Below, piece by piece: positions 59,050 through 64,000 of a stretch of 64,000 nt of DNA. Under the pieces are notes generated by a model. The model was not told where the DNA came from. It saw nothing but the letters and a program-made list of their open reading frames with translations, and searched no databases. Position 1 is the first letter of the stretch. Each line of letters starts with the position of its first letter. The position numbers and the translations under genes were made by a program. Source of the stretch: Modestobacter excelsi (GTDB taxonomy: Bacteria; Actinomycetota; Actinomycetes; Mycobacteriales; Geodermatophilaceae); the NCBI RefSeq assembly GCF_005930495.1, contig NZ_SJEX01000003.1:82454-146453 (forward strand), read 5' to 3'.

Positions 59050-59640
59050 GTGGAGCCTGCAGAGGTCGCCATGCTGGTCCGGAGGGCCACCGAGGGGGAC
59101 CCGACGGCCTGGGACGCGATCGTCGACGAGTACGCCGGTCTGCTGCGGTCCGTGGTCCGCGGGTTCCGGCTGAACGAGGGGCAGGCCGCGGACGCGGTGC
59201 AGACGACGTGGCTCCGGCTGGTCGAGCACGTCGCAGACCTCAGGGAGCCCGAGCACCTGGCGGGGTGGCTGAAGACGACCGCCCGGCGGGCCTGTCTCGA
59301 GATCATCCGGCACAGCGGCCGCGAGCAGCTCGTCGACTGCGAGGACGACCGCGGTGAGGTCGGCAGCGCCCGGTACCAGGACCCCGACCAGGACGGCCCC
59401 GAGGTGTCCGCGCTGCGAGGGGAGCAGCGGAGGCTGCTCCGTCGGGCGCTGGCGGACCTCCCGGAGCGGCACCGCCAGCTGCTGGAGCTGCTGCTGGCGT
59501 CCCCTCCGGTGAGCTACCGGGACATCAGCTCCCGCCTGGGCATGCCGATCGGCAGCATCGGTCCCACCCGGGCCCGGGTCCTCGCGCACCTGCGGGAGGA
59601 GCTGGCACCGGTCGGGCTGCACGACCTCGTCCTGAGCTGA
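59050..59640 (+). CDS. ECF-type RNA polymerase sigma factor
   Basis: The 196-residue sigma factor has region 2 (GDPTAWDAIVDEYAGLLRSV and QAADAVQTTWLRLVEHV) and region 4 (LADLPERHRQLLELLLASPP and SYRDISSRLGMPIGSIGPTR) joined by an acidic linker. GTG 59050 is the start. No anti-sigma factor gene is adjacent, so its control is unclear; it stands between the MalT-SARP regulator and the homogentisate region. In the 258 bp after it I see only a low-quality reverse frame (REDASCAIGWSRSGDQC). Confidence 0.88.
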   Translation: MEPAEVAMLVRRATEGDPTAWDAIVDEYAGLLRSVVRGFRLNEGQAADAVQTTWLRLVEHVADLREPEHLAGWLKTTARRACLEIIRHSGREQLVDCEDDRGEVGSARYQDPDQDGPEVSALRGEQRRLLRRALADLPERHRQLLELLLASPPVSYRDISSRLGMPIGSIGPTRARVLAHLREELAPVGLHDLVLS

Positions 59641-59898
59641 GTGCCCGCTGGGCCGGGACCTGCGCTGACTCCCGGTGGGGCGTCGCCCCGGCTCGCGGAC
59701 CCGGCCACACCGGGCACGGGACCCGACCAGGCAGAGGCGCTGTCAGCTGTCGCGACCGGTTCGTCGTCGACGAACGTCGCGACGCACTGGTCACCGGACC
59801 GGGACCAGCCGATGGCGCAGCTCGCGTCCTCGCGGACGTCGATGGTCGACCTCTCTGGTCTGTTCGAGGGGGTGGGCACCCTGACGTGGGCGCGCCGG

Positions 59899-60591
59899 TC
59901 ACTGCATGGCGGCGGCGACCTTCTCGGCGGCTGCGGTCACGGCGTGCCCGATGTGGTCGACGTCGGCGTGCTGGTCGACGAAGACCACGGCGAGAGCGGC
60001 GCGGGCGACGCCCCCCGGACCGAGCACGGGCGCGGCGATCGACCGGATCCCCGGGATGACCTCGCCGTGCGAGCTGGCCCAGCCGGTCCGCCGGGCCTCC
60101 CGGAGGGCGTCGCGGTCCTCGGCGGTGGGGGTCTCGGGCATGAGCAGCGCCAGTCCCGGTGCGCCCCGGTCGACCGGGTGCCGGGTGCCCGGCCGATAGG
60201 TGACGTGCGCCGGGGTGTCCTGCGGCTCGATGCTGGTGATCGTCACGGCCTCGTCCCCGGCGCGGACCACGAGGAAGGCCGTCATGCCGAGCTCGGTCGC
60301 CAGCCCGGTCAGCCGCGGGAGGGCCGCGGCGTTGAGGTCGGTGCGCACGCCGCGGGACAGCGCGGCGATGCCGAGCCCCAGGCCGTAGTGGCCCAGCGGG
60401 TCCCGCTCGACCAGCTGGTGGTCCTCCAGGGTGCGCAGCAGGCGGTAGGTGATGGAGCGGTGCAGTCCGAGGGCCCGGCCGATCTCGGCCACCGGTTGCG
60501 GCACGCTCGCGGACGCCAGGTGCTCGAGGATCCGGACGCCGCGGTCCAACGTCTGCGACTGCGGAGCCCCCGCGCCGTCCTCCACCGCCAT
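59899..60591 (-). CDS. IclR family transcriptional regulator
   Basis: The 230-residue protein has an N-terminal winged helix (TLDRGVRILEHLASASVPQP, RSITYRLLRTLEDHQLV) and a C-terminal GAF-like effector domain typical of IclR. It lies 102 bp downstream of fumarylacetoacetase on the same strand as the homogentisate genes and is the probable local repressor or activator of that operon, sensing a tyrosine-catabolism intermediate; this is inferred from position. Confidence 0.87.
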   Translation of the reverse strand: MAVEDGAGAPQSQTLDRGVRILEHLASASVPQPVAEIGRALGLHRSITYRLLRTLEDHQLVERDPLGHYGLGLGIAALSRGVRTDLNAAALPRLTGLATELGMTAFLVVRAGDEAVTITSIEPQDTPAHVTYRPGTRHPVDRGAPGLALLMPETPTAEDRDALREARRTGWASSHGEVIPGIRSIAAPVLGPGGVARAALAVVFVDQHADVDHIGHAVTAAAEKVAAAMQ

Positions 60592-60693
60592 GGCGGTCCC
60601 TCCCCGTGTCCGGTCGGCGCCCAGCCTAGGGTCGGCCTCCGCGGCGACCCGGCACCGCCCGGGGCGCTGCCGGGTCCCGGGCGTCCGCAGCCG

Positions 60694-61881
60694 TCATCGC
60701 GCGGGCTCGATGCGGCCGGTGACCTCGCCGAAGGCGATGACGGTGCCGTCGGGACCGGGCGCGCTGGCGGTGAGGGTGACGACGTCGCCGTCCTCCAGGA
60801 AGGTGCGGGTCGTGCCGTCCTGCAGGCCGATCGGCTCGGTACCGCCCCAGGACAGCTCGATGAACGAGCCGCGCTCGTCCCGGCCGCGGCCGGACACGGT
60901 GCCGGAGGCGAACAGGTCGCCGGTGCGCAGCGATGCCCCGTTGACCGTCATGTGCGCCAGCTGCTGGGCCGGGGTCCAGTACATCTCCCGGAACGGCGGC
61001 CGGCTGAGCAGCTCGCCGTTCAGCCGGACCTGGAGCTCGATGTCCAGCCCCCACGGGTGGTCGTCGTCGCGGAGGTAGGGCAGCGGCTGCGGGTCCCGCA
61101 CCGGGGGCGGGACCCGCGCGTGCTCGAGGGCCGCGAGCGGCACCACCCACGGTGCCACCGACGTGAGGAACGACTTGCCGAGGAACGGGCCGAGCGGCAC
61201 GTACTCCCAGGACTGCAGGTCCCGGGCGGACCAGTCGTTGACCAGGCACACGCCGAACACGTGCTGCTCGAAGTCCGCCAGCGGCACCGGGGTGCCCAAC
61301 GGCGACCCGACCCCGACCAGGAAGCCGACCTCCGCCTCGATGTCCAGCCGTTGCGAGGCGCCGAGCACTGGGTCGCCGTCGACCGGCTTGCGCTGCCCCC
61401 ACGGCCGCACCACCGGCGTGCCCGAGACGGCGACCGTCCCGGACCGGCCGTGGTAGCCGATGGGCAGGTGCTTCCAGTTGGGGGTGAGCGGCGGCGAGTC
61501 CGGTCGGAACATCCGGCCGAGGTTCTCCGCGTGGTGCTGGGAGCTGTAGAAGTCCACGTAGTCGGCGACCTCCACCGGCAGGTGCATCGTCACCTCGCTG
61601 CGCGGGACCAGGTGCGGCTCGACCGCGTCCCGGTGCGCCGGGTCGGTGAGCCACTCCAGGAGCCGCTGCCGGAGCGCCGCCCAGGCCCCGGGACCCTGGG
61701 CCATGAACCCGTTGAGGGACCCGGTGGCGTGCACCGGGTCCCCGGTCGCGGCGGCCAGGTCGAGCACGGAGTCGCCGACCGCGACGCCGGTGCGGCGGGC
61801 CGTCCCGGACGTGGAGAAGACGCCGTAGGGCAGGTTGGTCAGCCCGAAGCCGGTGCCGGCGGGGAGGTCGAGCCAGCTCAC
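60694..61881 (-). CDS. fahA: Fumarylacetoacetase
   Basis: The 395-residue hydrolase would cleave fumarylacetoacetate to fumarate and acetoacetate, the last step of tyrosine degradation. It shows PNWKHLPIGYHGRSGTVAVS, the metal/active-site region DIEAEVGFLVG, and VCLVNDWSARDLQSWEYVPL with LGPFLGKSFLTSVAPWVV. GTG 61881 overlaps the stop of the upstream gene (GTGA at 61878-61881). It is third in the operon hmgA, unknown, fahA. Confidence 0.93.
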   Translation of the reverse strand: MSWLDLPAGTGFGLTNLPYGVFSTSGTARRTGVAVGDSVLDLAAATGDPVHATGSLNGFMAQGPGAWAALRQRLLEWLTDPAHRDAVEPHLVPRSEVTMHLPVEVADYVDFYSSQHHAENLGRMFRPDSPPLTPNWKHLPIGYHGRSGTVAVSGTPVVRPWGQRKPVDGDPVLGASQRLDIEAEVGFLVGVGSPLGTPVPLADFEQHVFGVCLVNDWSARDLQSWEYVPLGPFLGKSFLTSVAPWVVPLAALEHARVPPPVRDPQPLPYLRDDDHPWGLDIELQVRLNGELLSRPPFREMYWTPAQQLAHMTVNGASLRTGDLFASGTVSGRGRDERGSFIELSWGGTEPIGLQDGTTRTFLEDGDVVTLTASAPGPDGTVIAFGEVTGRIEPAR

Positions 61882-62708
61882 GCCGGAGTCCGTTCTCGTG
61901 CGGGGAGCAGGCCGAGCGCGACCAGGTCGTCGACCGGCTCGAGGACGCTGCAGGTGCCGAAGGAGGTGAAGACGGCGCGGGCCCGGGCGGCGCGGCCGGG
62001 GGTCCAGCTGCGCAGCGCGGCGGCCAGCGCGTCGCCGTCCTGCTGTTCCAGCCACGCCACCGCCGGCGTGCCCTCGACGAGGGCGTCCACCGCGGCCAGC
62101 ACGTTGAGGAACCCGTGGTGCGGGAACCCGGTGGCCGGGTCGGTGTGCCGGACGGCGGAGTGCAGCCCGGCCGTGCACTTGACCGCGACCTCGCGGCTCA
62201 GGCAGGCCGACAGCGTGCCGGCCAACTCCACGGGGGACGGGAACAGCCCGGCCTGCAGACCGCCGGTGCGCAGCTTGGCGCGGTACCGGGTGCCGGCCAG
62301 GACGTCGAGCACCTCGTCCCGGACAGCGGTGCGGGGCAGCTCCACGGCGGCCGGCACGTGGTCCGGCAGCACCCCGTCGAGCACCGCGACGACCTGTTCC
62401 GCGGCGGCGGCGTCGGCCACGACCGGCATCTCGGCCGCCGTGAGCAGCAGCCGCGGGTCGGTGCTGGCCCGGTCCACCGCGGCCGGCAGGGCGCCGGCCG
62501 CGGCGATCACCGAGACGTCGAACGGGTCGCCGTCCCCGAGGTGGGCGACCAGCTCGTCGAGCCGGGCGGCCGGGACGACGAAGGGGCCGACCAGCCCGCC
62601 GAGCCGGGCGCGCAGCTCCCGGTGCGCGGGTACTGCCGCGGCCATCGGCGCGTCGCCGGGTGGGAAGAGCGCCGCGTCGTCGAACAACCCCTCGAACAGC
62701 GCGGTCAC
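61878..62708 (-). CDS. Unknown protein between hmgA and fahA
   Basis: The 276-residue protein starts at GTG 62708 inside the hmgA stop (GTGA) and ends overlapping fahA, so it is locked into the operon. Motifs are FDDAALFPPGDAPM, RAKLRTGGLQAGLFPSP, VAVKCTAGLHSAVRH and GFPHHGFLNVLAAVDA; alternating hydrophobic strands and helices suggest a TIM barrel. It resembles no glutathione transferase-type maleylacetoacetate isomerase, which is the step missing between the two enzymes. A role in that isomerisation is only a positional inference; a regulatory or accessory function is equally open. Confidence 0.6.
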   Translation of the reverse strand: MTALFEGLFDDAALFPPGDAPMAAAVPAHRELRARLGGLVGPFVVPAARLDELVAHLGDGDPFDVSVIAAAGALPAAVDRASTDPRLLLTAAEMPVVADAAAAEQVVAVLDGVLPDHVPAAVELPRTAVRDEVLDVLAGTRYRAKLRTGGLQAGLFPSPVELAGTLSACLSREVAVKCTAGLHSAVRHTDPATGFPHHGFLNVLAAVDALVEGTPAVAWLEQQDGDALAAALRSWTPGRAARARAVFTSFGTCSVLEPVDDLVALGLLPARERTPA

Positions 62709-63925
62709 GCGGACGGTCCCCGACCCGACCAGGACCAGGCGTACCTGCCGTCGTCGGTGGCGAGGCCGCCCTCGCCGAGGTCGAGCGGACGGAAGGTGTC
62801 GACCATGACCGCGAGCTCGTCGAAGGACTCCGCCCCCAGGGACCGTTCGACGGCGCCCGGCTGCGGGCCGTGGGAGTGCCCGCCCGGGTGCACGGAGATC
62901 GAGCCCTTGCCGATGCCGGAGCCCTTGCGGGCCTCGTAGTCGCCGTCGACGTAGAACATGATCTCGTCGGAGTCGACGTTGGAGTGGTAGTAGGGCACCG
63001 GCACGGCCAGCGGGTGGTAGTCGACCTTGCGGGGCACGAAGTTGCAGATGACGAAGTTGGTGCCCTCGAAGACCTGGTGCACCGGCGGGGGCTGGTGGAC
63101 CCGGCCGGTGATCGGCTCGTAGTCGGCGACGTTGAAGGCGTAGGGGTAGAGGCAGCCGTCCCAGCCGACCACGTCGAAGGGGTGCTCGGGGACGACGTGG
63201 ACGGTGCCGGTGAGCCCGCCCGGGCCGGTGCCCCGGTGCTTGACGTGGACCTCCACGTCGGTGCCCTCGACGACCAGCGGCTCGGCCGGCGCGCGCAGGT
63301 CCCGCTCGCAGTAGGGCGCGTGCTCCAGGAACTGGCCGTACCTGGACAGGTACCTCTTCGGCGGGGCGATGTGCGAGTTGGCCTCGATGACGTAGGTGCG
63401 CAGCGGTTCTGTGCCGGACGCCGAGTTGCCGGTGGGCACCCAGCGGTGGGTGGTGGCCCGCGGGATGACCACGTAGTCGCCCTGGCCCACCTCCAGGGCA
63501 CCGAAGACCGTCTCCACCGTTGCGCTGCCGCGCTCGACGAAGACGCACTCGTCGCCGGTGGCGTTCCGGTAGTACGGGCTGGTCAGCGACGAGACCGCGT
63601 AGGAGATGCGCACATCGGCGTTGCCCAGCACCAGCCGGCGCCCGGTCACCGCGTCGACGGCCTTGTGCTCCTCAGCCGGGAACAGGTCGTGCAGCTTCAG
63701 GTGCCGCGGCATCAGCGGCGCGTTGGGGGTGAGCGTCTGGTCGGGGAGCTCCCACGGCCGGGCGTCGACCAGCGCGGAGGGGATGCCGGAGTGGTAGAGC
63801 AGCGAGGAGTCGGAGGAGAAGCCCTCCTCGCCCATCAGCTCCTCGGCGTACAGCCCGCCGTCGGGACGGCGGTGCTGGGTGTGCCGCTTGGGCGGGACGC
63901 TGCCCACCTGCCGGTAGAACGCCAT
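62705..63925 (-). CDS. hmgA: Homogentisate 1,2-dioxygenase
   Basis: The 406-residue Fe(II) enzyme would open the homogentisate ring to maleylacetoacetate. It has the cupin-like core GQGDYVVIPRATTHRW, PFDVVGWDGCLYPYAFN and the metal-site region SVHPGGHSHGPQPG in the C-terminal part. The start at ATG 63925 follows GGAGGAA. It heads the operon with the unknown gene and fahA. No HPD (4-hydroxyphenylpyruvate dioxygenase) gene is in the window; it may lie beyond the right edge. The 75 bp to the edge hold only its promoter region. Confidence 0.93.
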   Translation of the reverse strand: MAFYRQVGSVPPKRHTQHRRPDGGLYAEELMGEEGFSSDSSLLYHSGIPSALVDARPWELPDQTLTPNAPLMPRHLKLHDLFPAEEHKAVDAVTGRRLVLGNADVRISYAVSSLTSPYYRNATGDECVFVERGSATVETVFGALEVGQGDYVVIPRATTHRWVPTGNSASGTEPLRTYVIEANSHIAPPKRYLSRYGQFLEHAPYCERDLRAPAEPLVVEGTDVEVHVKHRGTGPGGLTGTVHVVPEHPFDVVGWDGCLYPYAFNVADYEPITGRVHQPPPVHQVFEGTNFVICNFVPRKVDYHPLAVPVPYYHSNVDSDEIMFYVDGDYEARKGSGIGKGSISVHPGGHSHGPQPGAVERSLGAESFDELAVMVDTFRPLDLGEGGLATDDGRYAWSWSGRGPSA

Positions 63926-64000
63926 GAGAGTTCCTCCTCGGGTGGTTCTCCACCTTCGGCGCCGGGAGCGAGGAAGGGGGTCGTGGGGCTAGGCGGGGAC

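Overview
The window is very GC-rich, gene-dense actinobacterial DNA. GTG starts, ATGA/GTGA stop-start overlaps and probable leaderless promoters are frequent, and there are several large SARP/AfsR- and MalT-type regulators, an ECF sigma factor and mycobacteria-style lipid enzymes. No rRNA or tRNA gene, CRISPR array, insertion sequence or complete prophage was seen. The style fits the Geodermatophilaceae (Blastococcus, Geodermatophilus, Modestobacter). The strongest hint is a MerB-like gene (30149-30808, minus strand) that carries an in-frame UAG at the position of a catalytic cysteine, followed by a SECIS-like hairpin. UAG-directed selenocysteine insertion has been reported for Geodermatophilus and Blastococcus.

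Layout. 1-5.2 kb: acyl-CoA dehydrogenase, then a long alanine-rich coiled-coil protein divergent from a tyrosine recombinase whose -10 box and start codon lie in a perfect 9-bp-arm palindrome. 5.3-14.6 kb: TolB-like propeller protein, YihY membrane protein, DrrAB-type ABC exporter, monofunctional GT51 transglycosylase, MMPL transporter and a BBE-type FAD oxidoreductase. 14.6-23.6 kb: gene fossils, an azoreductase, an AfsR-like regulator with SARP-like direct repeats in front of it, and a cyclase-domain/ATPase regulator coupled to a methyltransferase. 23.6-30.1 kb: a kinase-like/flippase-like fusion, an M15-peptidase-like protein overlapping an asparagine-synthetase homologue, and a WS/DGAT acyltransferase. 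30.1-37.7 kb: the candidate selenoprotein, a lipoprotein, an MFS-cNMP-binding protein with an upstream cyclase-like DUF2652 gene separated by an apparent frameshift, a collagen-like protein with a strong terminator, and an MFS transporter.

37.8-48.8 kb is a coherent polyhydroxyalkanoate locus: PhaB-like reductase, a single-chain 1832-residue acetyl-CoA carboxylase, a KAS III enzyme with a large N-terminal extension, an alpha/beta hydrolase and a convergent PHA synthase. Together they could make acetoacetyl-CoA from malonyl-CoA (NphT7-like) instead of by thiolase, then reduce and polymerise it. 48.9-59.6 kb holds another hydrolase, a short SARP, an operon of atypical P450, two related unknown proteins (one ending in PDAEL repeats) and DyP peroxidase, a MalT-like ATPase with a C-terminal SARP module, and an ECF sigma factor. 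59.9-63.9 kb is a homogentisate operon (hmgA, an unknown gene, fahA) followed by an IclR regulator.
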